Source of the DNA: Heterobilharzia americana
Lineage: Eukaryota > Platyhelminthes > Trematoda > Strigeidida > Schistosomatidae
Direction: 5' to 3'
NCBI GenBank assembly: GCA_944470555.2
Contig: OX104127.1
Coordinates: 67,727,646-67,791,645, forward strand
Length of the DNA: 64,000 bases
Each line of letters begins with the position of its first letter. Within the stretch, counting starts at the first letter, position 1. The position numbers were made by a program, and so were the translations under genes. Positions 21,038-32,700 of the stretch are shown here, piece after piece. Under the pieces are notes generated by a model. It saw only the letters and a list, made by a program, of their open reading frames with translations, was not told the origin of the DNA and ran no database searches.

Positions 21038-24000
21038 AATGGGAAGCTCAGTGATGATGCTTTTGAAGTGAAGACAGTAGTGAAACAAGGTTGCCTACTA
21101 TCTCCCATGATATTCCTGATTGTGGTTGACTGGATCATGCAGCAAACAGTGGGCAGCGAGAAGAGGGGGATACGCTGGCTGGACTGCGGAAAAGAACCTA
21201 GAAGATCTGGATATAGCCGATGACTTGTGTCTGATGTCTTGTAACACAAACTTGAAGATCTACAGGCGAAAACTAACAAGTTGATAGAAGAGGCAGCGAA
21301 GACGGTACTTCAAGTGAATATAGAGAAGACAGAAGTGATGAAGATACCGCACCACCACCATCAACAACAACAACAAAACAAACTCCAGTCACCATGAACG
21401 GGAGAAACTTAAAGGAAGTAACCTCCTTCACTATCTAGGAAGCACTGTTTCAACTACAGGCGGGACAGACGAGGATGTCAAAGTCAGAATCGGAAAAGCA
21501 AGACAGGCGTTCATTAGCCTGAATTCAGTGTGGAGATCTGCACTCAGCATGCGGAACAAGATCAGGATTTTCAACACCAACGTCAAGTCAGTGCTTCTGT
21601 ATGGCTCAGAGACTTGGCGCGTTACGAAAGGCATTTCCAATAAACTACAGACATTCATCAACAACTGCCACCTACGCTGGCTCGTTACTGAAGATCAGAT
21701 GGATTGCCAGAAAGAATAGGCAACAAGGAGCTCTGGCTGGTGACGAACCAACCAAGAACCTATCACGCAACAAATATGCAGGAGGAAGTGGAGATGGATT
21801 GAATTGGGCATACACTGAGAAGGCCAACTGGGGACATCACGCGTCAGGCCAGTCGCTCGAGTGGAATCCCCATGGGAAGCGACTAGTTGGACGTTCGAGG
21901 TGAGGGTGACATGGAGGAGGTCGTGCGAGGAGGAAATGAGAGCTTGTGGGCTGTCGTGGAACCAGGTTCAAAATATCTCAGAGAACAGAGGTCACTGGAG
22001 ACGTGCTACTGAAGCCCTATGTTCCACTAGGAACCCAAGGGACTAATAATATATGTATGTAAACTTAATTTAACTTCCACTTCATATTTGTTTAGTACTG
22101 TAGACATTTGAATGGGTTTTACTGCTGAAAAAAAGTATCCTTTTACCTTTTTGATAACCTTAAAGATCTCATTTAAGTGTATTCATACTAGTTTTATAAC
22201 ACTACTGATAGATATTGGATACAAGTTATTCCTTTACATTTATAATTAATGAAATGAAAATGAGTTTAACTGCTTTAGAATATTTTTCAGAAAAAATATC
22301 GAGTAAGTTCAATTTACCAATTGATATAATGATAAATTAGATATCTCTAATTTGAATGGAAGGGTAGTTTTTCATAAAATAAAGAAACTTGATTGACTAT
22401 TTCGGTAGTTGTGAACAATATGCTTAAGAGTTACTCAAATATCGAATTATTTCCCAGCCTAAATAAATTATTCTAATTCATATGATCTTCCTTTGTAGAT
22501 TTTTCTTGTCAACATACTCACTACTATATTCATTTATATTTGCTGTGTTCTAAAACGATCTTATCATATATTCATCACATCTGCTAATACTTAAACAGCA
22601 TGACTTATGTATGAGTTAATAATACAGAAGGCTAAATAGCTTGGTTTTATATTCATAATTTATATATTCATACAACAGCAGAGCAACCAATCTCATGTTA
22701 TCTGGTCGTGAGTGCTGACTGAATTCTATACATCATTTAGAAATTTGATCACCAAGCTGAGAGGCTTACCATCATGCTGCACTTTTGATGGATGTCAGTT
22801 AGTTGGAGGCAACGAGCAGAAAGTCCTGGATCTAGATTTCTTGCTTGTTTGCATTCTTCAGAAGGTCATCTAGAACTTCTGCAGAACTGTTGTCCCCTGT
22901 GAAATTCAAACCCGCGTCATACGGTGTTGCAGTTAGCGACGTTACCACTAAGCTATTCGGGACTGGTCACTGTAGATCTCAGTGGTGACTTCGCTGACTG
23001 CAACACTGAATGACGTGGGTTCGAATCTCACAGGGGGCATTAGTTCCATCGAAGTTGGAGATATGCCTTGCTGATGAGTGCCGTAAACCGGGATACAGGG
23101 ATTCCTGCCTATTGCCTCAAACTTACCAACATATTTCTAACTTATTGTTTTCTTGGTTTGTTATTTAGCTGTACGCATGCACTATCTGTAAACGGTTAAA
23201 AGATAAAATGACAGTTTGTAGGTAACGTAGCAAATCTCTTGCATGTTTTCTACACAGGAGTGAATCTATATACCCTCTTAACGACTACTGAAATAACCAA
23301 GTAGGCTTCTTTATTTAGACCAAAAAGATGATTTTTTCACCCCGTGAAATTGTGAAATCTCATTGGTCATTTCAGTAGTTGTTAAGCTAACCGTAATAGT
23401 TACTGAAGTACAGTCGGTGACTTACTGGCATGAAATAAACACACAAAAATGGTTATATTCAAGCATGTAGGTGAATGAAAAGCGGTAACCATTTGAGAGT
23501 GTTAAATATATTGCAATTGTCAGTTTAACTATGAGCTATACCAGTTTATGGGCGATTTTAAAGGCCACTCTAGCAACTGATGAAACAACCAATTATATTC
23601 CTTTATTTTGTGGAAAGAAACTTTACCAGGCGAAATACTGAACCCTGATTGGTTTTCTCAGCATCTGCCAAGGTCACGTTTAAAGTAACTACGTTTGTCG
23701 CCGTTTTAACATTCAATGTAAATTACTAAACAATTAAATATCATATTTTTCACATCGAGTTTTTCACTAACAGTGTATTTCATACTTCTGTTAATTTTCT
23801 AATGATAAATTCAAGTCTTTTTGTTGGGTTTGATCGTTTTCTAAAAGTTGAAGTGACCAAGTAAATAAAATAATATCTACGTGGACAAGGCTGATGTGAA
23901 GACGCATTAGGATTTGATACAAATAACGACTGTTTTCCCTCAGAACCTAGTACTTTACTGAACCACGAAAATCAGAAGGGAAAGACTGGCCTCTGACTGT

Positions 24001-25410
24001 AAAGAGGACAATTTATTCCACAAAAATACATCATTTATACACAGTTTCTATAAATATATGAAACCACTAGGTCAAAAGTTAAATAACTTATTCTGATTGG
24101 TCAACTGTAGAATTAATTGTCCAATGAGGTTTTTTCTAACCACGCAACGGCTGATGATTTAAAATGTTACTTTCTATTTAGGCCACTTCCTGTTAGAGGT
24201 AAATGAACTTAATGTCCTCCTTTTACTCACTGAATTTCATAGGTCAGAGGACTAAACACTTGATGATACAACTGTGAGTAAAATACACTGTAAGGTTGGT
24301 TAAGTGTGTTAGCATCAAAAGTAGAATATCTCATTGATGTATTTACCAAATACATAATTGTTTAAAAATGTTCAAACCCGTGCATATATAATGATCTATA
24401 ACACACTGGCCTAGACACTGAAATATCAATAATTGGACAACAGGTTACAGTCCCGCTTCATATTTAGAAGTCTAGGCAGTTACGTAGTATCCTTGATTGT
24501 CATATAGTAGGTGTAACTTATTATTTTCTACCATATGAATGTCCATATTTTCGCTGATTTGTATTCTTATATCTTTTTTACTTCTTCGATATATAGACCT
24601 TGTGAATGGGGAGGATATATTCTTATTTTTGTTGAAAATATTGTTTTTGTTTTTTAACTTGAACTATATTTACGTGCTCATTGCAAGAGTTGAAATAACC
24701 TTAGAAAGATGGTTATATGAGTTACATCACGCATAAATGACATCGTTTCCTTCTCTTCCTTTCCAATTTTGTGATAACTTTATGATTAACATAAATCTGT
24801 GGTATTGTGTATGTGAGTATATTTATTTTAATGAATATCTATCCATATAACTAAATTTCTCTAGCTTAATATCTCATTGTCTTTATTTGTATTGGTCCCA
24901 CATGTATCTTTTACCTTTCAGCAGCAGCAGCAGCATACGAAGACTATAACTACTCCACAGGAATTCATTATACACTGGCGCCATATTAAATCATCAACAA
25001 TTTTAACTGATAAAGATAAAGAGAATTCTTTAATAGAATTATTATTTCATCAAAGTAATGAACTATTAGAAAATCTTTTTAACACTGGACTAGGTGTTTC
25101 ATTCTTACCTGATATACTCTCAATATTGGATCATGCTATTGTTAATACAGAGATTATGTCATTAGATGATAATAATCGTAGTTCAATAATTGATAAAATT
25201 TTTTTCATCTTAAAAAATTTTCAAAAATCTAAACAATTCCTTGTAGCAGTAGACTGTTTAGTAGATAGTGAAATAGAAATAGCACATCAGTTTCTTCATC
25301 GACTTTACTGTATTGGAAGTAAATTGAAAGTTTTTGAAGAACAAGAAGAAAATTTAAAGAAGATCTTTGAAACTTTTCATTATAATATTGATTCAACTAA
25401 ATTTACTTGA
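18704..25410 (+). CDS. CCDC103: CCDC103/DNAAF19-like dynein arm assembly factor
   Basis: Three exons give a protein of about 266 residues (vertebrate CCDC103 is about 240). Exon 1 is 18704-18867 (ATG at 18704; donor TTTTAG|GTCGGT). Exon 2 is 20625-20772 (acceptor TTTACTCAG; donor ATA|GTAAGT). Exon 3 is 24922-25410 (acceptor CTTTCAG; TGA at 25408-25410). Phases agree at both junctions. Key matches are an N-terminal coiled coil followed by KIRAVQQGVPTYDDFR (exon 1) joined to ELVAGCHLKPLERSK (exon 2), the hallmark of CCDC103. Exon 3 gives EFIIHWRHI and an alpha-helical repeat domain. In other animals the protein oligomerises, binds microtubules and is needed to assemble ciliary dynein arms. Flukes use cilia in miracidia and flame cells and a flagellum in sperm. 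Intron 1 holds an old retrotransposon; intron 2 a (TA)n tract with an RTE copy. Confidence 0.85.
19440..20245 (-). mobile_element. Highly decayed Perere-3-like 3' region in CCDC103 intron 1
   Basis: On the minus strand, traces of the C-terminal block are visible around 19780-19860 (the VVNLHRLRWLGHVLRMP region, here decayed to readings such as EVVNL...GLNMP). The order and spacing resemble 12600-13250. No intact frame over 70 residues carries family motifs. Confidence 0.4.
20950..21034. repeat. (TA)n microsatellite, 85 bp
   Basis: Pure TA/AT dinucleotides. The right edge touches the 5'-truncated start of an RTE-like copy directly. Confidence 0.98.
21035..22050 (+). mobile_element. RTE-like retrotransposon, 5'-truncated, in CCDC103 intron 2
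   Basis: Begins at CACAATGGGAAGCTCAGTGA, inside the RT domain. It continues as AFEVKTVVKQGCLLSPMIFL then IVVDWIMQQTVGSEKRGI; a frame change precedes the DIADDL catalytic-region motif. KTVLQVNIEKTEVMKIP, NTNVKSVLLYGSETWRV, and NNCHLRWL follow. It ends with TGTTCCACTAGGAACCCAAG and a short AT tail. It is nearly identical to the 3' third of the minus-strand copy at 29757-30790. Confidence 0.85.
22051..22880. other. Intron 2 sequence without recognised elements
   Basis: AT-rich intronic DNA. TTGACTATTTCGGTAGTTG at about 22392 resembles an arm of the small element at 23277-23386, but no partner arm was found near it. Confidence 0.3.
22888..23125 (+). repeat. tRNA-derived SINE (family B) with an inverted head
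   Basis: The plus-strand head at about 22980-23040 has GTGGTGACTTCGCTGACTGC and box-B-like GGGTTCGAATCTCACAGG, followed by a body to about 23125. Immediately left, 22888-22946 carries the inverted head (CCTGTGAAATTCAAACCCGC ... GTTAGCGACGTTACCAC). The two heads can pair across a 34-base spacer. A relative of the plus-strand unit is at 28490-28625. Confidence 0.6.
23277..23386. repeat. MITE-like element, 110 bp with 24-bp terminal inverted repeats
   Basis: The left end is CTTAACGACTACTGAAATAA and CCAA; the right end is TTGGTCATTTCAGTAGTTGT and TAAG. The two are reverse complements with two mismatches. The interior is AT-rich and non-coding. Confidence 0.55.
23390..24920. other. Remainder of CCDC103 intron 2
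   Basis: AT-rich intronic DNA. A frame at 24539-24736 is a Phe/Leu/Ile-rich run with no signature. A polypyrimidine tract (CTTTTACCTTTCAG) closes the intron. Confidence 0.35.
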
Positions 25411-25499
25411 AGATACTTTATTAGTGATTATACTTTCTGAAATTTTACTTAAATTATGTTTGTTAAACCATCAATTGTGCTTGTTACGTGTATATGCAT

Positions 25500-26102
25500 T
25501 ATTATATTATTGTTATTATTATTTATCCCTTGGGTTCCTAGTGGAATATAGGGCTTCAGTAGCACGTCTTCATTCCACTCTCTGCTTTGCAGTCTTTTCA
25601 ACCTGGCTCCAAGTCTACCCAAAGGCTTTCATTTCTTTTTTACACGACCTCCTTCATGTTACCCTAGGACGACCAACTAGTCGTTTCCGCTTTGGATTTC
25701 ACTCGAGGGTATGGCACGTGATGTCCTCGAATGGTCTTCTCAGTGTATGCCCACTCCAATCCATCTCCACTTCCTCCTGCATATTTGTTGAGTGATAGGT
25801 TCTTGGTTGGTTCGTCACCAGCCAGAGCTCCTTGTTGCCTATTCTTTCTGGCAATCCATCTGATCTTCAGTAGCGAGCCAGCGTAGGTGGCAGTTGTTGA
25901 TGAATGTCTGTAGTTTGTTAGAAATGCTTTTCGTAACTCGTCAAGTCTCTCAGCCATCACATAGAAGCACCGACTTGACTGGGTTGGTGTTGAAAATTCG
26001 GATTCTGTTCACGCTTTATGCTGAGTGCAGTGGAGTGGAGTGGAGTAGATCTCCACACTGGTTTCAGATTGATGAAGGCCTGTCTTGCTTTTCCGATCCC
26101 GC
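25500..26102 (-). mobile_element. RTE-like 3' fragment just after the CCDC103 stop
   Basis: Starts with ATTATTATTATTTATCCCTT then GGGTTCCTAGTGGAATATAG, the reverse of the 3' end seen at 22020-22050. On the minus strand it reads RKAFLTNYRHSSTTATYAGS and LLKIRWIARKNRQQGALAGD. It ends by truncation near CTTGCTTTTCCGATCCCG. It is less similar to the other copies (extra GAGTGGAGTGGAGTA). It begins about 90 bases after the CCDC103 stop codon, antisense to that gene, so it probably lies in or beside its 3' UTR. Confidence 0.8.
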
Positions 26103-26700
26103 GTATATGTATTCTTCCTGTTATTTTTTGAATGTCTTTCTTTCCTTATTCCATTTTTCAACATTTTTAAAGTTGCTTTATCTTTACAAGTACTACTGAT
26201 TCATTTTCACCTGAAATTCACGTATCTACAAGTATACAAATCTCATTCATTATTATGACAAAAGTAGACTTTGCCAGATTCAGACAGGTAGTAGTATTCA
26301 TATATACTAACCAACAAAGTAAATATCACAAGTTATGACTACTGAGTACGTATTTTAAAAACATTTTTGCGTTGTTATGTTGCTCTTGTATAATTCTCTA
26401 TCCAGATATCTCTTACATCATGGTATTATTGGCAGTATACAACAAACCTACGACTTCTACCTGGGTACCAAATTGTATTGCTTTTTTTAGCTCGCACTCA
26501 CACTTATCCGAAAAGTAAAACAACTTAATGGTTGTCTCTAAATCTGTACAGATTGCATGGGAAAAGTCCGAGAATTGGTATCGTTTTTAGATCCCATCTT
26601 GGTGTCTCTGACACAGGTCCGTCAGCTATTGACCATCGCGGTCTGTCGGAAGATGACAGAAATCTGTATCAAAAATAGTGGAGAAAACTCTCACGCTAAT
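26103..26700. other. Intergenic, nothing recognised
   Basis: No coding or repeat signature seen on either strand up to the start of the Perere-3-like copy. Confidence 0.3.
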
Positions 26701-28335
26701 CTCAGCTAGTATGTGCAACAAGCCACACTACCTATGGAGTTACTAGGTAGTGTATGAGAATCAAAGTTATTGCCGTCAAACTGGTGTGCTTCACTGATCA
26801 TCCCGGTCTATAAGAAGGGAATCAAATCTTCTTATGGCATCCATAGACGAACTAGTTGGACTAATATACGGTCAAAGATCCTACACTCCACAGTTATCCG
26901 ACATCTAACTGGAGCTCGACAACACCGGACTCATGAAAAGCAAGCAGATTTCAGACACACCTGGAAAAAGCTGCATCGATTGTATTCTCACCCTATGACA
27001 GGTCGTGGAACATAGGCGTACCTACCGGTGGCCAACACTCGCCATATTTCTCGATCTGAAGGAGTCATTTAACTCTGTCGACCGTCAGGTGTTGTGGCAG
27101 TGTCTAACTGGTAAAGGAGTACCGAATAAATACATAATGATTACCAAAACTCTCCACTCGAACTCACGCAGTCGTGTTAAGGGCATATGGAGAGTTGTCA
27201 TGCAAATCACTTGTGAACACCAGTGATCTTCACTGTCACCGTTTCTGTTTAACTTCGTTATAGACGTTCTATTGAGCATAACTTTGAGTACGTTTGACTT
27301 CACAGGGATTCATCTACTCACTACAGGGCAACATGTGGTTGACTTGAAGTATGCAGACAATATTGTCCTGCTACGTGAAGACGCTGACAGAATAAATACA
27401 CTTGTGAACGCGTTGAGGGTAAATCTGTGTGTGTTTGGCATGCGTTTCACTGGCACTTGTCGAATTTAAGATGATGCTCCAGTACGGGTTTGCTGCAAGC
27501 AATCGCAGTTTAATGATACGGAGTGAGGTGGTGGAATGTGTCAACCACCTCACTTACTTGGAGAGTTGAATCAGCCTGCCAAACCGGTTGGTTGCTGACG
27601 AAATCTCAAGTCGGATACAGAAGTCCCGTTTAGCATTTGCCAACTTGGGTAATCTCTTCGGCTGACTGGTGAGATATTCGACTACCTATCAATGAACGAG
27701 TATATTGAGTTGCACCCATATTCCATCCCATCATGTGAGTGTGGGATATGGTCTTTGAAAGTAGGAATTACAGAGTATTGATTACAGGTGTCTTCATAAC
27801 CTTGCTTGCGTGTGGTGGAATCATTGTGTGAATAATGTTGAGATCAGGCGATAGGTATTAGGGAAGACAGGCAAGTCTATGGATGAGGTTGTGGACCTTA
27901 GTCAAGTGAGATGCGTTGGATATGCCGAGCCACCGATGAAGCACGTTAGGGGAAGTCGGATTAGGATGGAAGAGGGTTCAGGGTGGTCAGACCGGCATCT
28001 GACACCAATCGATGAAGTCCGTCAGTGTTGGTTTGAGTGATGTGGACTACATGGCTAGAGTTCCCGAGACTAAGAGAATGAATGGTTGAGGACTCTTAGT
28101 GACATGTCTGAAAATTGGTCACAGTGGCGAATATGTATCCACTTCTTGTCATCTCCTAAAGCTTGAACATTTGCACTAACCATTATCTTCAGATTGTTTA
28201 TTCTCTCACACAACTTTATCGATTGTGATATCAGTCTTTTCTGTCTACCTGTTATTTGTGTCCCACTGTGGAGTGGAGCAACTTGCGATGATGCACCTAC
28301 CTGTGTACGAGGTTCAACGTTGATTTTGTCAGTCA
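26700..28335 (+). mobile_element. Perere-3/SR3-like retrotransposon, truncated and broken
   Basis: Reads LPSNWCASLIIPVYKKGIKS-like sequence at 26770, then a decayed NIRSKILHSTVIRHL, HRRTYRWPTLAIFLDLKESF (27005 onward), DLKYADNIVLLREDADRINT (27340), and the C-terminal RLRWLGH-like tail to about 28150. A 3' UTR ends with TTGATTTTGTCAGTCACGG at about 28335. The catalytic YADD is mutated to YADN. From 26975 to 28335 it is a close inverted match to 12420-13780, but it also extends 5' of that match. Confidence 0.78.
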
Positions 28336-28489
28336 CGGTAAAGCTTCCTATCTTAAAGTTGTCTTTCTTTCAGAGACGGAGACTTTTCATCCTTGACTGC
28401 GTTAGGCGTGATTAATAGATTGAGATGGACAGCTATCTCTGCTAACCATTGGTAATTAATTCCTGTGCAGTATGCAGTCGGATGCTGGT

Positions 28490-28640
28490 TCAGTCGTCGC
28501 ATGTATAGTCTCCGACTACAGCATTGAGTGGTTTTAGTTCGAATCATGAGGAAATCTCCAGTTTCCCCGTAGTTGTAGATACGCTTTACTGATAAGTGCT
28601 GGTGGGCATGAATCTCTGGTTCAAGTCGCCTGGCTGACTG
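28490..28640 (+). repeat. tRNA-derived SINE (family B), degenerate copy
   Basis: CGACTACAGCATTGAGTGG and TAGTTCGAATCATGAGG match the GACTGCAACACTGAATGACG and GGGTTCGAATCTCACAGG of 22980-23040. The following body (TTTACTGATAAGTGCTGG) matches CTTGCTGATGAGTGCCG. Confidence 0.45.
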
Positions 28641-29756
28641 ACTGCTACCGTCTTATGCCAAAATACATTTGTTTCTCCCAGTCAGAGTAGCAGTCGTTCG
28701 CCATATATCCATAGCACATCACATGTCTTTCCATAGTTGGCTTCTAGCTTATTCCTCAGGCTCCTATATTTTCTCTAATGACTCAGTGTTTAGCATTCTT
28801 GCTGACATTTGTTTGCAACCGCGAATTTCTACAAAATTTGGTCTATTTGTAGATTCACTGAAAATATCATTGGAAGCATCGAAGTCACAGTTTCGCCTAA
28901 TCCTTATGTATACTGTGACGGAATTGATCTTATGAGTCTAGAACCTTAAGTACTCAGTTCCCGGTTCTCTGTAGTATAATTCCAACTGACGGCCGATAAC
29001 CATTTTCTTGACAGCAGAACACCTCTGAAGAAGTCATTAACGCCAAAAATATTGGTGGAACTCTGGATTTGAAAAGTTTAGCGGGACCTTCATATGTGCT
29101 GGATATTCTGTTTCTGTATACGGAGGAAGAAAGTTTTCTACACAAAGTTCCAGTTAACCTAGATTGCCTAGGTTTTTATGATCTCATGGTATCATTAATT
29201 GCTCGTATCCAGCTTCCTGTCAATCCATTTGACTGAAAACTATACCAGACTGTGTATGGAGAGTGACAAGGAATATATCGAAGCCAACTATTCAAGTTCT
29301 CCATAAAATTAGCCTTTAATAATCCAATCGGAACACCATTTGCAGAAGGAGATTATGTCATTTTATTTTGTATGACTTTCACTATCCGCATAAAACTTGA
29401 ATGAATAAGTAAATAGTCACCGTAGTGATTATAAACAAACCTTAAGGCGTCAGTTTGTTTTGAACATCAGTAAAAACATTAAAACTTTGAAACGCAAAAG
29501 AGATTTAGGTACATATTTCAATCACACTAGACACATGCTACACAAGACAAGGTAAAGATGAACGGATGAATGATATCAGAAATAAATAAAGCGGTTATCT
29601 TAATGTGCCAAGGTGTTATGAGTGTCAGGCGGGTTCACGTAATAACAAAAAATACAGCGTTAGCTAAACGACACTCCGTATGAACATAGTTGGAGACAAG
29701 CATAAAATAAAGGTATTAAAACTGTTTTGAAAAAGTGAAAGAGTGTAAAGTCACTA
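28641..29756. other. Intergenic, nothing recognised
   Basis: AT-rich sequence. Small frames (for example 28669-28935) have no family signature, splice context or repeat partner that I can see. Confidence 0.3.
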
Positions 29757-32700
29757 ATTATTATTATTATTATTAGTCCCTTGGGTTCCTAGTGGAACAT
29801 AGGGCCTCAGTAGCACGTCTCCAGTGACCTCTGTTCTCTGAGATATTTTGAACCTGGTTCCACGACAGCCCACAACCTCTCATTTCCTCCTCGCACGACC
29901 TCCTCCATGTCACTCTCGACTCCGACGCCCAACTCGTCGCTTCGCATGGGGATTCCACTCGAGCAACTGGCCTGACGCGTGATGTCCTCAGTCGGCCTTC
30001 TCAGTGCATGCCCACTCCAATCCATCTCCACTTCCTCCTGCATATTTGTTATGTGATAGGTTCTGTTTGGTTCGTCACCAGCCAGAGCTCCTTGTTGCCT
30101 ATTCTTTCTGTCAATCCATCTGATCTTCAGTAGCGAGCCAGCGTAGGTGGCAGTTGTTGATGAATGTCTGTAGTTTGTTGGAAATCCCTTTCGTGACGCG
30201 CCAAATCTCTGAACCATACAGAAGCACTGACTTGACGTTGGTGTTGAAAATCCGGATCTTGTTCCATATGCTGAGTGCAGAAGATCTCCACACTGAATTC
30301 AGGTTAATGAACGCCTGTCTTGCTTTTTCCGATTCTGACTTTGACATCCTCGTCTGTCCCGCCTGTAGTTGAAACAGTGCTTCCTAGATAAGTGAAGGAG
30401 GTTACTTCCTTTAAGTTTCTCCCGTTCATGGTGATTGGAGTTTGTTGTTGTTGTTGTTGATGGTGGTGGTGCGGTATCTTCATCACTTCTGTCTTCTCTA
30501 TATTCACTTGAAGTACCGTCTTCGCTGCCTCTTCTATCAACTTGTTAGTTTTCGCCTGTAGATCTTCAAGTTTGTGTTACAAGACATCAGACACAAGTCA
30601 TCGGCTATATCCAGATCTTCTAGGTTCTTTTCCGCAGTCCAGCCAGCGTATCCCCCTCTTCTCGCTGCCCACTGTTTGCTGCATGATCCAGTCAACCACA
30701 ATCAGGAATATCATGGGAGATAGTAGGCAACCTTGTTTCACTACTGTCTTCACTTCAAAAGCATCATCACTGAGCTTCCCATTGTGAATTACTTGGCATG
30801 TGGCATCTTCATATAGTTGTTGAAGGAGGCGGATAAAGGTTTGCGGTATTCCGTAGTATTGAAGCAGTTTCCAAATTACCTCTCGATCGACGCTGTCAAA
30901 GGCCTTCTCAAAGTCGATGAAGTTGAGGCAGAGAGCTGATTGCCATTCTATGCTCTGTTCTATGATGATACGAAGCGTTGCAATTTGGTCTGCACATGAT
31001 TTGTACTTCCTGAAGCCTGCCTGTTCGGGTCGTAGTTTTGAATCCAGTGCATCTTTAAGTCTCTCCAGGATGATGCGGCTTAATATTGTATTTGTTTTGG
31101 GTGGATAGGAGAGTGATTCCGCGCCAGTTCTTGCAAACACTGAGGTCTCCCTTCCTTTTTTGGGAGTTTGATAAGGTAACCCTTCTTCCAATCAATGGCC
31201 AGGTACCTTCTCTTCCTTCCACACCTCCTGCAACAGTGGTGTGAGCATGTCTGCTGTTGCCTCTGCGTCCGTTCTCAGTGCTTCTGAAGGGATCCCATCG
31301 GGTCCTGCTGCTTTCCCGCATTTCAGTAGCTTTATGGCGTTTAGGACTTCCACTTTTGTTGGAGGATTTATGTTCACTTGTAGTTCAGCGGCTGCTGGTG
31401 GTATTTCTGGACGAAGTGCAGGTGGTGGTGGTGATCGATTCAAGAGCTTCTTGAAGTGGTCGGCCCATTGGTTCCTTTGTTTCTCTTCTTTCGTGATTAA
31501 ATTTCCTTCTTCATCTTTTATTGGCTTCGTCTGCGTTGATTTGTTCCCAGATAGCAACCTGGTTTTTTGATACAATGTCGTCAGGTCTCTCTTACCTGCA
31601 GCCTGTTCTGCATCACTTGCCAGTGTTTCGTAGAAGTGTCTTTTGTCTTTGCGAGCACTCTTCTTTACTTCTTTGTCCAGCGTTTTGTACATTGTACTCA
31701 GTTCCTCTCGTCGTTGAGCATTCTTGCACTGGTTCATCTTCTGTTTCACCATCCTCCTCTCCTCTATCAGCTTCCATGTATCCATTGAGATCCATTCCTT
31801 ATCTTCTTCCTTCTTCCTTCCTAATACTGTTGTTCAGGTTTCTTTCCACATAGCTTTCAAAGACTTCCAGTGTTCTTCCACACAGGTTTCTTCAGGGATG
31901 TTCCTCGATGTCTCCCATGTTGTCTTGATGGCTGGCGTGAAGATTTTCTTTGTAATTTCATCCTTCAGTTTCCGAGTGTTGTACTTGAACTGTGGTCTAT
32001 CACCAGCTTCCTTGAAGGCTTTCAACTTGATTTGGAAGGTTTTTTCCTTGCACTAGATAGTGGTGTGAACCTACATCTGCTCCTCTTCTTGACCTTGTGT
32101 CAAGTAGACTGCGTATCCATTTTCTTGAGACTGAGGTGAAGTCGATTTGATTTTTAGTGTGTCCTTCTGGTGAAATCCATGTCGCTTTGTGGATATCCTT
32201 GTGCTTGAACACAGTGCCTCCAATCACCAAATCATTGAATGCACAGGATTCTGCAAACAACTCTCCATTCTCGTTCATCTCACCGAGCGCTTCTCGACCC
32301 ATGGTTAGTTCTCTTCCTGTGTTGTGCCCTCCCAGTTTGGCATTCATGTCACCCCTTAGAATTTTGATATCGCCAACTGGAGTCTTGTCCAGTGTTGATT
32401 GGAGTTGTCTGTAGAATTACTCCTTTTTTTCTTCATCTGCATTATTTGTAGATGCACAGCGTAGCATTGTATGATTGTAACCTTCCTTCCTTTTGAGTTG
32501 AATCTTGCTGTCATGATCCTGATTGTGGAGGAGATTGGTTCCCACTGCATGAGAGCCTTCGATGCTGTTGGGGACATAATGATAGCCACTCCTTTTCTCA
32601 ATGTGCTCATGGTTGTCGTCTGGGTGACTTTTTTGGAGTAGATTATTGATTCTCCTTTTTAGTTGAAGTTTGTAGAGTCCACTTCCATTCCATTTGCTTT

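Noticed and set aside
21034..21279. Identical 81-residue minus-strand frames at 21034-21279 and plus-strand 30542-30787
   Set aside because: They are antisense shadows of the RT frame in two near-identical RTE copies.
24539..24736. Hydrophobic 65-residue frame in CCDC103 intron 2
   Set aside because: Low-complexity T-rich intron sequence; no exon-like splice sites in a matching phase.
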